Assembly (NCBI GenBank): GCA_019925795.1
Contig: CM034305.1
Coordinates: forward strand, 59,322,573-59,386,572
Origin: Dendrobium chrysotoxum
Taxonomy: Eukaryota > Streptophyta > Magnoliopsida > Asparagales > Orchidaceae
Reading direction: 5' to 3'
DNA: 64,000 nucleotides
Shown here: positions 38,520-51,379 of the stretch, piece after piece
How positions within the stretch are numbered: the first letter of the stretch is position 1
Layout: every line of letters starts with the position of its first letter
Program-made: the position numbers and the translations under genes
Notes under the pieces: generated by a model
What the model was told of the DNA's origin: nothing
The model's input: only the letters and a program-made list of their open reading frames with translations
Database searches by the model: none

Positions 38520-39420
38520 CTAAAGCATATGGGGTAGACTGAGTGGGGATACGGTATGTAGTTCTATAAGCCTATAACACTTTAGGCAACTTATTATGCC
38601 ATTCTCTTTTATTGCCACAAATATTTTTCTTATCAATTGGACTAAGGTCTTATTGAATGCCTCAGCCAACCCATTGGCTCTAGGATAATAAATCGAGGAG
38701 TAATACCAATTGATATTATGACGGCGAGTAAATCTAACAATTTTGGTGCTTCTAAATGACAGGCCATTATCGGATATTATATGGTGTAGAACACCAAAAA
38801 GATAAATAATGTGATCATGAAAGAAGAACATCACATCCTCTAATTTAACTTTCTTATGTGGGATGGCTTCTGCACACTTAGAAAAGTAATCAGTGGTAGG
38901 TAGAATAAACCTATGACCTTGGGAGGAAGGAGGATCAATAGAACCCATTACATCCATGCCCCAACTCTTAAAAGGCCAAGAAGACACAGTGGGGTGCAAC
39001 GGATTAGGAGGTTGGTGAATAATTGTGATATGAATATGGCATTGGTGGCTCCATCTAGTGTGCTCCATATAATCATAGATCATAGTCGTCCAATAATAAC
39101 CAAGGCATTTAATTCTGACCTTCATCTTAGTCCGGACTAATGGGCACCACAGTCCCTCATGTATCAAACCCATGACTTTGCGAGCCTCCTCATTATTAAG
39201 GCAATGCAAAACATTTGGTTAAAAGAGCGTCGATACAAGGTTTCATTCATATAGGCGAATGAAAGCTCTCTTTCTAATTTGAGTGGCAAGAGAGCGATCA
39301 TCTGGAAACCTACCATATTTTAAATATTCTATGAAGGGGATTCTCCAATCTGACTCTACCTCTACAACAAACACCGCAAGGGTTTGATCGGGAGAAGGGG
39401 ATAAGTCTACGGGGCACAAG
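38520..39420 (-). pseudogene. gypsy G2 integrase, broken
   Basis: The minus strand shows NEEARKVMGLIHEGLWCPLV and IKCLGYYWTTMIYDYMEHT (zinc-binding N-terminus), then FIHQPP-type text HITIIHQPPNPLHPTV, SWPFKSWGMDVMGSI with the first catalytic Asp, IISDNGLSFRST with the second, and RANGLAEAFNKTL with the Glu. This is the DDE core of gypsy integrases, which join the cDNA to the chromosome. In the HHCC finger the first Cys appears lost (HTRWSHQCHIH). The frame is open from 39209 to 38520, but upstream text to 39420 has stops and the usual C-terminal part is cut at the 38447 junction. Confidence 0.88.
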
Positions 39421-39499
39421 GCTTAATGATATTGGATAATAATAGACACTGAGTTTCCTGCTGGGTCAGCCAATTCTTTTTTAAGTTTAGCTAGTGCAT

Positions 39500-39900
39500 C
39501 CACTCTATCATTCTCAGATCGAGGGATTCTAACTAAAGTTACTTCAAGGATTAGACACAAGAGCTCCATTTCCCTATTATGATCTCAAGTTTGAGAACTT
39601 TGAAGATTCCAACTACTAGATTAATAATTAGTTGGGAATCTCCAAAGATTTTTACTCGCATAATATTCATCTATATTACCAACTCTAGCCCCAAAATCAG
39701 ACCTTCGTACTCAACTTCATTGTTAGTACAAGATTCTAAAAGATTGTAAGATTAACGAAGGGTGTGGCCTTCAAGAGACACAGAAATGAGGCCTAAACCT
39801 ACCCTAATCACGGGAGTTTCATAAAGGCATAGTGATTTGGCAGAGGATGCACCATCAAAGTAAAATTTCCAAGTAGGGGACTCCTATTCTTCCACACTCA
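39500..39900 (-). pseudogene. gypsy G2 second (archaeal-like) RNase H domain
   Basis: The minus strand reads WKFYFDGASSAKSLCLYE (about 39840-39880), ESCTNNEVEYEGLILGLELV (39680-39735) and VKIFGDSQLIINLVVG (39610-39650). The FDGASS, NNE-EYE and GDSQLI motifs carrying the D, E and D of the active site are those of the RVT_3/aRNH RNase H found between the standard RNase H and integrase in Tat-type gypsy elements. Two or more stops break it. Its presence is the best evidence for the lineage call. Confidence 0.8.
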
Positions 39901-40099
39901 TGACTAGTTCGTCAGGAAAATCATCATTGAGTGGGGAATCTGTGGTAGGAAATTAGCTAGAGCCTATCCTTTAACGACCCACTGAGGGACAAAGGTAATG
40001 TTAAATTGCATTTGGATCATAGACCAACGTGCTAGACGACCTAACAAAGTCGGATGGGTCATCAAGTACTGTAGAGGGTTAACTCGATAAATAAAGCTG

Positions 40100-41460
40100 A
40101 TCTTGTATGAGAGCATATAGTGTCTAAGCTTCTACACAGCAAAGATCAAAGTTAAACACTATTTTTTCATTGCCAGGTATTTTAGCTCTGCAGGAATCAA
40201 ATGTCTACTAAGGTAATATAAGGTACTTTTCTTGCCTTCGTCATTTTCTTGAGCTAAGAGTGTACCAAGTGACTCATCCAAAGCCGTAGTGTAGAGAACC
40301 AATGGTCTGCCTGGGATGGGTGTAGCTAACATAGGGGGGCTCATCAGGTAGCACTTTATGTTCTCGAAGGCCTCCTGATAATTCTATCCCAATAGAAACG
40401 GGCATCCTTCTTTGCTAAAGCAGCAAAGGGATGATATCTACCGATAATATTGGAGATAAATCTCCAAAGCAAGCTTACCCTGAAAAGACCTCAACTAGGT
40501 AAGACTCTTAGTGGGTTTCAAGTCTATTACAACTTTGATCATGGATGGATCAACCTCAATTCCACGATAGCGAACAATGAAGCTAAGAAACTTCTCTGCA
40601 GTAACACCTAATAGGCATTTAAGGCATTCATCTTCAAACTATGCTTACGCAAGCGCTCAAAAATGATTCATAGATCTCAAAGGTGATCACTACGGACCTT
40701 ACTTTTGACTACTAGATCATCCACATAGCACTCAATCAGCTCATAAATCAGCTCGTCAAAAATGACAGTCATGGCACATTGATAGGTGGCCTCGGCTTTC
40801 TTGAGACCGAAAGGCATCACCTTATAACAAAACACACCGATAAGGGTGTGAGAATTAGTAAATTTCTCATCTTCAAGGGCCATCTTTATCTGATTGTAAT
40901 GAGATGAACCATCTATGAAGGAGAAATGCTATTAGATGAAGCAATATCTACCATTAGCTCAGGAATGGGAAGAGGATAATCATCTTTGGGACATGTCTTA
41001 TTGAAATTATGGAAGTCTATATAGAAACGAAGCTGACCACTCTTCTTCCAGACTGGAACAACATTGCCAAGCCAAGTAAGATACTTCTCTTCGCAAATGA
41101 AATTAACTTTTATAAGCTTCTTAATCTCAGCGATCACTTGTTGCTTAATCTCCAACCTCATCCGATGAGGTGACTGTTTAACAGGAACTGCATCAGACTT
41201 AATGGCCAACTTATAGACTACTACTTCTGGATCTAAATTAGGCATCTCAATATATTTCCTGGAAAAATAATCTCTAAACTCAGATATGAGTTCAATATAC
41301 TCTTGGGCCTCTGACTCGGATAACAAAGCACTATAAAAAATGGGTTGAGGATCCAATTCAGTACCCAAATTAATCTCTCATTGTTTGTCCATGACAGAAG
41401 TGGTGCCATCTTCGAACTCATGTGGAGCGTCAAGGACCCTGTCCTTCACATCATCCAGGT
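40100..41460 (-). pseudogene. gypsy G2 reverse transcriptase and first RNase H, broken
   Basis: The open piece 40913-41368 (minus) contains YKLAIKSDAVPVKQSPHRMR, KKSGQLRFYIDFHNFNKTCP and KDDYPLPIPELMVD, the start of a gypsy RT. 40677-40883 continues with FCYKVMPFGLKKAEATYQ and the catalytic ECYVDDLVVKSK (YVDD near 40713-40730). The gypsy RNase H follows at 40159-40344 with PLVLYTTALDESLGTLLAQE. Together these copy the RNA genome into DNA. Frames change near 40905 and 40660, and stops occur between 40345 and 40660. Confidence 0.9.
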
Positions 41461-42688
41461 CTTTATCATCAGAAATAGAAATAACTAGATGAGAGTGGGA
41501 AACAACACGAATATTGGCAGAAAGAAACTGATCTTTCTCAAAATAGCCTAGACCCCGTTGAGTTTGAGGCAGATCAGTTTGCCAAACACTTGCTTACTGT
41601 AGAGCTTGTCCATCAGGCCATGTCGAAGGGATAAGACCCCACTCAACACAGCTATCCATAAAAGAGAAAAAGTATTTGGTGACATGCATACTTCATCATT
41701 CACAGAGGATTCTACAGGACCCTGTACATCGATACTTTGAGGGACACCTAGACTGTGAAACAATGAAGCATGCCAACCAGGCTGTGGTGGCACATAGATA
41801 GTGGCAGCTCCTGTACAGAGTGACTATCAGAGTGTAGTGCACCATGAGCACTAGTAAAAGATATAAGGGAGGGCTGAAGATTGGATTCTTTGATTCTCAT
41901 CCCATACAACTAACGAGAAAGAGATTGTCGGCTAGTATGAAGTCCGATGTCAATATCATCATCTGAGCCACTACCAACAACTAGACTGCCTTGAGGTATC
42001 AGATACCTACGGAATGTAAGATATGAACTGTAATCAGCAACACTAAAGGTAGGCGAAGGAGCTGAATGATGAGGAGCCTCGATCAGCTCATCATCAGAGT
42101 CGAACTCGACAGTCAAAAAGGAAGTGTAAAGCTACGAGAGAGGAGGAATTCGAGTATCAAAATTTCTCACTAGGCGGGCTGACTCTCTACCTCAGCCTCT
42201 ATCATGTCATCCCCTACCTCTACTAGGGGGAACATTGTGCCTAACTATAAATTGAAAGGAAGATCCAACAGGATCTGCAACGGAAACACCTACCTCAATA
42301 CTAACCTATGATGGACCTTATACCAGTGGTCATATAGGACCCTATGCGAAAGACAGCGTAAGACCCTGTATAACACAAATAAGTATCACTGGTGACTAGG
42401 CAGTGGGAGGTCTATGAGCCTTTCGAGGCATGTAATGCTCGACATCATCATAAATAGAGATCTCATACACGATAAAAGGTTGAGTATCTCCAAGAATGGA
42501 GAACTCCACATCGTTCCTCATATATACTTCATGCACTGGTGCATTGTAAAGGGCATCATTCCATTCTCATGAATCCAAGGCCTTCCTAAGAGAGCCTTAT
42601 ATGAGATATCTCCCTTAATAACATGAAATTTTGCCTCAGTTAAAAGATCTCCAAAATGAAAAGGTAAAGTAATGGAACCTAGAGCATA
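41461..42688 (-). other. gypsy G2 spacer between protease and RT
   Basis: Short minus-strand frames (41548-41793, 41910-42116) give acidic or low-complexity text such as VEFDSDDELIEAPHHSAPSP. This region between PR and RT is poorly conserved in Tat elements. I recognise no domain. Confidence 0.45.
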
Positions 42689-43237
42689 CTAACCCTGATC
42701 ATTGAAACTCTTCAGCATAATCTTATCTGAAGTAAGTTTTAAGTGACCAAAGGAGAGATTTTGTAGAGTGGCATGATTAAGGATATTGAATGAAGCCCCT
42801 TGGTCAATGAGGATCCTGTTCAACTTATAACCATTAATTTTAGCAGTGACATACAAAGGATGATTATGCTCATAAGTCCCTAAGAGAAGATCTTGATCAG
42901 AAAAGGTAATGCATGACATCTCTCTCAAATAACAAGCATTCATAACAAACTTAGTGGCAAATAAGACTTGATAAGACTTTGGCTCTGGTAAAGCTTTCAC
43001 CAAAGTCTCGTTTAAGTCAGGAGACATTATAAGAGCATCATAAATACTAAGAAGAGATAAAATTTTTCTCAAATGAGACAACACATTGTAATCAACCTCC
43101 ATCTGAGGGCCTTTTCCCCTCTGCTTAGCTAGTGCTTGAGGAGGGGGAATAAGATCATGCTTTTGGATAATGATATTTTTATCTTTTTCTTTATTATTTT
43201 TAGCCATTTTAGGTGGAATAATCTTGCCTGAATGCAA
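42689..43237 (-). pseudogene. gypsy G2 aspartic protease region
   Basis: This 182-codon minus-strand frame contains AKINGYKLNRILIDQGASFN near 42790-42850, with the D-x-G-A-S active site of retropepsins (DQGAS), then ILNHATLQNL and LKSFNDQG. The upstream half has a lysine-rich segment and VDYNVLSHLRKILSLLSIYD, which is usual in the gag-PR junction of Tat elements. It cleaves the polyprotein in an intact element. This stretch is itself open, but neighbours on both sides are frame-shifted, and it is not a stand-alone gene. Confidence 0.75.
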
Positions 43238-43246
43238 TTAGATCTC

Positions 43247-44160
43247 CTACACCGAGTCAAGCTCAACAAAAGACTCATTTGGATTAGAGATTATTGCTTG
43301 TGTTGGCTCAACAAAAAGAGATTGGAGTGTGTTCTTAGACACATCTCCAGAATTTATGTAACAACCTTCCTCAGGAATGGTAAATGTTGGTTCCTTACAC
43401 TCAAACTCTTCTCCATATAGAGGATTATCATCATTACTAGAAATGTATAAAGCATAAAAAGAATGAGTGCTAGGAAAAGTAGAACTAGGAGCAAGAGACC
43501 AAAAGTAGCCAGAATCATCTTCTTCTATTAATTCATTATTAATAAAAGGGAGAATGAAATCCTTCAGTGTAAGTGCTGGAAGAGATCCCATCTTTCCCTC
43601 GTAGGTTACAATAAATTTTTCTCTTTCATATATTTTTTTAGTACAAGAAGTAGAAGAAATGTGCTCAGTAGGAACTACAGCATAAGAAGAAAAAGAAACT
43701 AGCATAATAATTGGACTGGCAATTGTTGACTTAGCCTGTGGGGGCCTCCTCTCAACTGCCTCTGAACTTTGAACTTCCTATCTGATCATGCCGCTTATCT
43801 TGCGAGAGAGTGCAAGCTGCCACTCCTCCATAGAACTAAAGGGTGCTCTACTATTACTACTCTGACTACCACCCTACCTATCACACTAACTGGAGTCTGT
43901 AATCATATGAACTATCTAGGCAACCTTGCCTCAAAGTTGTACCAGATCACTATCTTGTAGATGAATCTCTCTATTAGCCATAAGGCTCTCCACCCTATCT
44001 TTGAACACATAACAATCTTCAATAGCATGCCCAATGTGCCTATGGAACGGACATTACAATGGGTGATTTATCTGACCCTCCTCTTCCACCTTCATGTTGG
44101 TGAGAAATATCAAAATATTTTTCTCAACAAAGAATTTAAAGATCTTTTTTACACTTTTCC
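43247..44160 (-). pseudogene. gypsy G2 gag C-terminal / linker region
   Basis: The minus strand is open at 43247-43705, giving an acidic serine-rich text (LIEEDDSGYFWSLAPSSTF, SSNDDNPLYGEEFECKEP) immediately before the protease frame, separated by one stop. 43706-44160 is broken. By position this is the gag-PR linker. No motif identifies it further. Confidence 0.5.
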
Positions 44161-45568
44161 TTTTTAAGGGTTATTACTTATTGACTTTCTCTTGTAGATA
44201 CTGTTAACTCTTTGGAGTCCTATGGGAGGGTCTAAACTACTGAGTCTGCGGTCATAACTGAAATTATACAGGAGGCTATACTGGTGGTGACATCTATGGT
44301 CGAGGTTAAAACTATGGTCGTGGTGGTGGTGGTGGTGGTCATTGTGGCACTGAACTGACCATGGGCCTCTTGCACCAATTCTTAGACTCATAAGTACTGT
44401 GTACCTCCACTTTTCTAGGAGGTGGTGCACCTGAAAACTCCTGCCTTTGAGGTCTATGAAGGGGCTGACTCTCAACCTTAGGAGAGATTGCAGCGGGTAT
44501 GGTATCCTGCAAACTAGTGACCTTGGTCAACAACTTCTGAAATATTCAAATGTTAAAACCCTTCAGGTACAGAGCGATAGAACAATCTATATTATTTAAT
44601 AGAATCTCAACTGTATGCTGCTCTTGCAACTGATGTTCACACTGAAGACTAAGGTTTCTCCACCTAACGATATAGTTAGGTACAGACTTGTGGGGATGCT
44701 GCCTAGTCACTATGAGCTCACCAACTGTAACTTTATGCTCAGTACTGATGAATCTTAGATAAATAACTGCTCAAGCTCTAGAAACATATGCATTGAATCA
44801 TTTGGGAGATCGGCATACCATTCAAATGCTACTCCCACCAAACTACTAATGAACAATCTCAACATCACTACATCGTTCCCTCTAATTTTGCAACAAATGA
44901 TCCGACACTAAGCCAAATGCTATCTTAGGTTCCTTAACCCATCAAACATCCAAAATATAAGGGAAAAAACCTACAGGGTATGGCTCTCGCTCGTACTCTA
45001 TCAGGTACAGATGACCCCTACTAACTAAATCATCAGTCTTCCTAGAGGAAATAGCCTGCTTAACCCTCTATGCAATGATATCTTGAATATGTCCTGATGA
45101 CAACTGAACCAACTGACTCTGGACTGGCACACTAAACTATACTATTGGGGGAGCTATTAGAAATGCCCTCTAAACTTTGTCTACTCTCACAAGCTTTGAC
45201 ATTGCTACTTATGGTACTGCTGGCTCGTCCCTGAATATAGTAGGAGTACCTACATCCATAATATGGGGTGTAGCCCCCAATGCTGTCAACTGGGCGATCA
45301 TCGCCGCCATAACTCTAGACATCTCTGTCATCTGAGTCTGTAACTATAAAACTATCACATCTATATCCACTCACCGAGGTGGCCCACCCTGTACTGAGGT
45401 CGAAGGTGCGTCAGCCTCTCCCTGCTCCTCCATACCAACATCTAAATCTTTATGATCATTTGAGGTACCTCGCCTCGTGACAACACAAATACGGTGGATG
45501 GGAATGTCCTCATCTAACTCTTCTTCAAGTAAGTCCTCACTGGAGAATGTCTAACAAAGGGCATCCAT
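44161..45568 (-). pseudogene. gypsy G2 gag, broken
   Basis: The start chosen is the ATG at 45568-45566 (MDAL...), followed by a stop after five codons and then DLLEEELDEDIPIHRICVV, MSRVMAAMIAQLTALG-type text near 45290-45330. The conserved capsid core is clear at 44560-44740: VTVGELIVTRQHPHKSVPNY, IVRWRNLSLQCEHQLQEQHT and VEILLNNIDCSI, matching Tat gag proteins. The C-terminal proline- and histidine-rich part is at 44164-44533. Gag builds the particle. The leader that should precede it is missing, because LTR sequence resumes at 45605. Confidence 0.8.
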
Positions 45569-45604
45569 GTATGGACCTATAGGAGAGGAGATCTTATGGA
45601 AATT

Positions 45605-48600
45605 AACCCCCTTTCTAATGTTGTATATGCATGGCCACCTGCATAAAATATCATAAGTATCAAAATAGCTCCTAATCTGTACATAATCTATCGCTCATCA
45701 CATCATAGAAATAATACAGTAATTAAAATCATCATCACGGAAATCATCATAGAAAACAAAAACAATCAGCACATATTTCACATGCAAATCGCCACATCAG
45801 AGAGACAGAAAGAAAGAAAATTTCAGCCTAACCTAAAGCAAGAAGTCATATCCTAACAAACAAGTCTAGGTGTTTATAGTAAGTTGTGTGGTTTTGGATA
45901 TTTTATATAAAATAATTATTCAAGTTATTTATAATTTAATTTGTTAAAGGATCAAAAAGGATATTTTAGTTTAAGTTTAAATATTAATATATTAAAATTT
46001 ATTTTAAGAGTTTTATTTTTAATATTTAGTTCATTACTACCTTTATTGTTCACCGAGACCGTGAGATTTATTTCATCCTCTTTGGGGCTAACTTAATAGC
46101 CTTGCAGGTCTGGGTTACCTAGTAATAATATTTTTTGTTAAGTTAATTTAGTTGATTGAAAATTAAAAGAAATATGAATTAAATAATTTATTATTAACTT
46201 AAAAAATTAATTTAATTAAATTTTCTATCAACTAATCTGTGGTGTTGTGCCATTAAGCTCGAGGTCCAAGCCACCTTAGGACACTTAGCCTCGTAGCCCG
46301 ATGTAGTCCATCCTAAAAACTAAGTTGATATAGTTGAATTAAAAATTTTTATTTGGTTATATCATTAGCAATCAATTAATTTTAGAATTTTGACACACTA
46401 TTGAATCCATTCGTAGAATTGTACCGTCAGGCTAGAGGACCAAGCCTCCTTAGGACACATAACCTCGCAGCCATAAATAGTCCATCTTATAATCTTCATC
46501 TTTGGAGTGCTTGTTATGTATTAAAGAGTTTATTGGTTTATTTTAAAAGACTGATTAAGTTTTAGATGAGTTATTGAATTCTACAATTTTAAGTTATAAT
46601 TAAACTTTAATGAATTCCTTATGTTATTCATTTAGCTTACTTAGGTTTTAATTCATTTGCATTTAATATATGAAGTATTTTAAGTTAAGTGTATAATTAA
46701 GTACAAGAAGGTTTAATAAATTAGAGCTTGGGTTTTAGAGATTTCTTCCCTTAACTTATTTTAGTTTGTGTTTGTTCTCTTTGTTTTAGTTCATATCTTT
46801 TACATTTGGTTTCATTGAAGAGTGGTTAGCGTATTTATTAGATTTAGTCCAATTTTATGTTCAAATTCTATCTTTTAATGATCATGTGTGTTAATTAGGG
46901 TTGAATGACAAGAGTTAAATATTTTATGCATGGGGTTTGGATTATTATGGGTTTGTTGGAAGCTTCTATCTATTGATTAATTATAGTTAAGATTAAATTA
47001 AGAGTGCATACTAATCCTAAGATAAAATCTTACTAGATTTTTTATGTTTAATGTTTCTCTGCTAAAGGGTGCATGCATCTTAAGTCTATATTTTCTAAGA
47101 CTCATCCTTAGTTTTTATCCTTAAATGTTACTAGTGTTATATGGGAAGAAAAATATTATTTCTAACCCTTTAGACATATACACATGTGTCAATGAGTTTA
47201 GGGATCTAAGATAAAAAAGCATCCTAATTAAAAAATAAAGTTCCTACGAGGTTCTAAGGTTGGGAAGCGTATAACCAAAAGGGCTCCTATGGGGCTTTCT
47301 AAGTTTTGAGAAAAACTTATTACACCGGAAGCTATGACCCGGTGGTTCCACCCGTAGCACCCCACTGAAATGAATGGGGACGATTGATTCACATCTATAG
47401 GCTCCTACATCTATTGTTCCAAAAGCTCCTACTCTTTTGCTCTACAAAAGTCCCTCACAAAGATCACAGAAAAGCAAACAAAGGTTATGTTAGAGAAAGT
47501 TAATACTAATTAAGTAAATAATTAAAATAAAATAAAGTTAAAATACTAACATACCTTTTTTCGGGCTTGAACACCGGTTGAGCCATTTGTCTTTTAGATT
47601 TTTCGATCTTATAAGCACTTTACCACATTTCATCTCAAAGTACAAGTAATAGAAGCAATAGATAAATAGGGGAGAGAAGTAGAAAAATAAGAGAAGAGGA
47701 TAAGCCATTACTAGTTTACACATTTCCAATGTCACTCTACAAAATTTGTAAAAAATACTTCATATAACATATAGAGGAGACAATGCAACTTCTATCTCAA
47801 ACAATTGTATGAAACACTACAAACTACATTACACTCACTTTACTACAATGAATTTTAAATGCATAGAAAAGACTTTGCAAAAGATTCCAAATCTCCTCCC
47901 AATCAACTCATAATTGATGAAGCATAAAAAAGATGCATTTGAAACTTACAAGTATAACTATTAATCATATGCCAAATCAACTTTCATATTTCCACCCAAA
48001 AGTCATCAGAAGGAAACCATACTTATTATGAAAATGAAAATCCATACTATATTTTTCCAAACCAAGCGACAAGCCAACCACTTGCTTGACATTGAAACCC
48101 AACTAAAATGCAATTATAAGAAATGAGTTTGATGCAAATGCTCTTTTCTACACTTCAAGAAAAAATATTTCAACTACTCAACACAATTGCTAATACTACT
48201 CTTCATACAAAATTTAATCAAGTACAGAAGAAAACAAACTTAAAGAAGGCATAGAGATATTTCATCATCCAATAATCTTTATAACTAAATATGCTTTTAA
48301 CAATACGAATTGCTTTGAATCTATAATACACATGATCACTTTCCAAAAAGTTTCAAACCTCCACATTATATGCTACCAAAAGTTTCTCACACAAGATCAC
48401 TCATAAGACTTTCCAACATAAAACAACATATCCAACTTTTCATCACAAAACAACTTTTTAACATGAAACCGCTCTTGAAATTTCTTTTGAAACTTTCCCA
48501 ACATAAGATATATATTTTCTTTAGAACCATAGGCCAACTCTTAAAACTTTTTCCAACATTTCTCCAAAAAGTAACTTATGAGAAAATTTATAAATGTTTA

Positions 48601-50724
48601 CAAGTGAAAGAAGAAGTATATGATTGCTCTCCCACGTTCATCTCCAAGATAGTTTGGAACATAAAGCAAATGAAAACTTACATCTAGTTCATTTCCAAAA
48701 ATAGTCCGGAGCATAAAACAAGTAAAAATTTGCATCAAGTTTGCTTCTAAAAATAATTTGGAACCCAAATTAAATTAAAATCTACACTTATTTCTTTCCA
48801 AAAAAGATAGTTCGGAACTCAAATCCATTCAAAATCTGCACTTACACTCGTGCAATGTCATTACAAAAGGAAATCAAGAGCTTAAACATTCAAGGATAAA
48901 CATAAGCATCAATTCCATAAATTGACAAGTGTTTAGAAGCTCTATGTTGTCATTAAGCTACCATGCCAACAACAATTCCAAGAAAGGTTTTAACTCAAAT
49001 TCATAAACTCGCTTCCGTGCAAAACATGCTACACTTGATCAATCATAAAGTAAATTGTGTGTATGCATAAAAGTATGAGGTGAAAGCATATGTGTCACTT
49101 AATAAAACTACGGATCTTCATGTTAAATATATGATTTTGTGATTTAAATATACCTACATTTTTTTAAACAAGCTTAATAATATCCAATGTAGTGTCGATA
49201 ACCATACGCCCTTGCCCATCTCATCAATCTTTTAAGTCATAGCATAGAGGAGGCAACATCATATCTTATAAACTTGGTCAAACTATTTAACAAAATTTCG
49301 ACAATAGCTAGCGATGAAAATAAACGATATAGAAGAATTTAACAATACCATAAGTGATTTGCTAGAAGAACATCATGAAATCCTTAATATTTCATTATCG
49401 AGGTAGAATAAGAACCAAATATAATCCAAGCTATCAAACAAATGGTCTCTCCAAAGTCACCTATTATTCATTTGCCAAACAAACATATCAAAGCTAGAGC
49501 AATTAACACAAAGTGGTTTGCCATTTTTTTGTTTATTGGATGTACAAATGTAGCATTGAGGTACAAAGCACAAGTGTATATAAAAATGAAATGTTTGCAT
49601 TAAATGAAGAAGAGCAATTATACTCATCCATGATTTATCATGGCATTTCAAAATAAACCACTCAAGCTCAAATGCAAAAGTTAAAGCCTACTAACTGATG
49701 TCAAGACATGAGTTCTTAAGAAAATGCTTAAACCTTCAATGCATACTCACAAATCACGTAGATGCAAATCAAGAATGGGAGAGGGGAAGAAGAAAAATCT
49801 GGAGAAAGATGATGATGAAGAAGAAGAAGAAGAAGAAGAAGAAGAAGAAGAGGAAGAACATATACCTGCTGTAGAAGAGAGAGTTTCGACTAAGGCAAGG
49901 GAGATGGGAAGGAAGTTTCGGCTTCGCTGGGCGGACTGCACCGGAGAGGAAGGGCTCGGACTTCTTCCGCCTGGGACGTGCGAACGAGAGGGAGGAAGAG
50001 GAGTTTTGGCCCTTGTCCGAACAAAGGGTGACAGAGAGGTAGGAGAGAGTTCCGCCTCCTAGACTTCTGCCAATTAGAGCGAGAGGGAGCCGGGGAGAAA
50101 GCCTTGTAGCTTGCAGAATGGGAGAGAGCCAAATCAAATTGAATCCGGGGGAAGTTGTATACTTAAGCGAAAGTTAAAGCACGTGACAACTGAAGTGAGG
50201 ACTCCCTTCCATCCTCTGCCACGATAAGATCTGTTGTCCGCGATAAGATGTTTTTATCTTCTCAGATAATCCTCTGCTACAGCCATTGAAGTCAGAGAAA
50301 ACGGGCAATAAATGCAGCGATAAAGATTAAACAATTTAAGCCATCACAGCCGTTGATTTCAAATAGATATATGGTAGTTGATTTAAATCTGATTCAGACT
50401 CGATTTGACTCAATTTAAGCTGGCTTGAGTCCAATTTAATTGTAATTAAATTTATTTGATGAGATTTAATTTCAATTAAATTTATTTGATGAAATTGGGC
50501 CTAAATCGATGCCAATTCGAGCCAAATTAATGCTCGATGAGACTCGCGGATGTCATTCGAGCTTAATTGAACTTTGTCGGGTTCAATTTGACTCGACTCG
50601 ACCAAATTAATTTGACAAAAATCAAATCAAATTGGTGTCGATTCGAGTCAAATCAAGCTCGACGAGGCTCAATCAACCCGATTGAACTTGCTCGAGGGAA
50701 AATTATGCGAAAATGAGGTCAACA
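45605..50724 (-). repeat. G2 5' LTR, lacking its last ~1.85 kb
   Basis: It starts TGTTGACCTCATTTTCGC next to the TSD. 50700-49800 matches D 8100-9040 and 45605-47390 matches 35640-37500 of the 3' LTR. It breaks off at 45605, where the 3' LTR continues for another 1.85 kb to its end. Adding the two gives an LTR of about 7 kb. The stretch 47400-49700 is AT-rich with the sub-repeats seen in D; no coding. Confidence 0.75.
49817..49854. repeat. (GAA)n trinucleotide repeat
   Basis: About 12 GAA units within the G2 5' LTR just past the splice-donor candidate. The glutamate-rich plus-strand frame over it is not a gene. Confidence 0.95.
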
Positions 50725-50729
50725 GCCAT
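50725..50729. repeat. target-site duplication of gypsy G2 (right)
   Basis: gccat, matching 33782-33786. Confidence 0.8.
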
Positions 50730-51131
50730 GAAGGATATGAGGAGAGAAGTGATGGGGATAAAGGTTAGGGAAAGAGACCTAAATCAGGATAATGGGTGAT
50801 TCCACATCAATATCAAAATTTGGTGACCACTTGAACAATTTTATATAGCAATTGGTAACAATATATGAACAATGAGAGAAAACTTTGCTATAATCAAAAT
50901 CATTAACCAATTTAATCAATATAGTAATCGACAAATTACCAATGATCTTGAGATTGAGGAAAAAACAAAGGATTGAATCGACAGAAGGTCTATGACCTGG
51001 AAATTTACCAATAAACACAAATTCAAATGGGGCCATAAGAGCAAGGATCTCCTCCTCCAAAATCTATAATGATGGTAAACCATGTTGAGAAGTGGCTTTA
51101 AGATTAAGGAAAGTCAATGAGGGGGAGGGCC
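50730..51131 (-). pseudogene. LINE2 ORF1, central DUF4283-like part
   Basis: The minus strand reads LEEEILALMAPFEFVFIGKF, PGHRPSVDSILCFFLNLK, GNLSITILIKLVNDFDYSKV and LFKWSPNFDIDVESPIIL, the conserved RNA-binding core of plant L1 ORF1 proteins. After one stop it continues VSFPNLYPHHFSPHILHG to the gypsy G2 boundary, where the next residues are found at 33780. The upstream end meets the solo LTR at 51131. Confidence 0.85.
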
Positions 51132-51379
51132 TGTTGCAAATCTGGTTTTAATGATGACAAACATGTTTCCAGTGTGTTTTGCTTGGCTAATCTGTTTCAG
51201 GCATAAAAGACCGCGAGCCACTCAAGCCAACTCAAGATCAGGTCCAAGTGTGTCAAATGTATGATTTTTCTTTTTATTGAGTCAATTGTAATGTAACTGA
51301 TTCCCTAGCTAAGTAACCTTGCACACACACACTCAGGGAGAGAGATTGAGTGAATTAGAGTTTCTGTTAAATTTGTTCA

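Larger units (their letters stand above)
33787..50724 (-). mobile_element. Ty3/gypsy element G2 (Tat-type), rearranged and dead
   Basis: It is bounded by TSD gccat and by LTR termini TGTTGACC (50724) and CCCAAA (33787, where other copies end CCCACA). Reading the minus strand: LTR start and middle (50724-45605), gag (45568), protease, RT, RNase H, a second RNase H, integrase (38520), then an LTR end fragment (38447-37976), a primer-binding site and leader (37968-37526), then the middle and end of another LTR (about 37512-33787). The order LTR-gag-pol-LTR end-PBS-leader-LTR can only come from a tandem of at least three LTRs followed by deletions. PR-RT-RNaseH-INT order and the aRNH domain place it in Tat/Ogre-like gypsy elements. 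Confidence 0.78.

Noticed and set aside
49724..50062. Plus-strand frame with a long Glu run
   Set aside because: It is the (GAA)n repeat in the G2 5' LTR, antisense to the element and absent as a frame from D.
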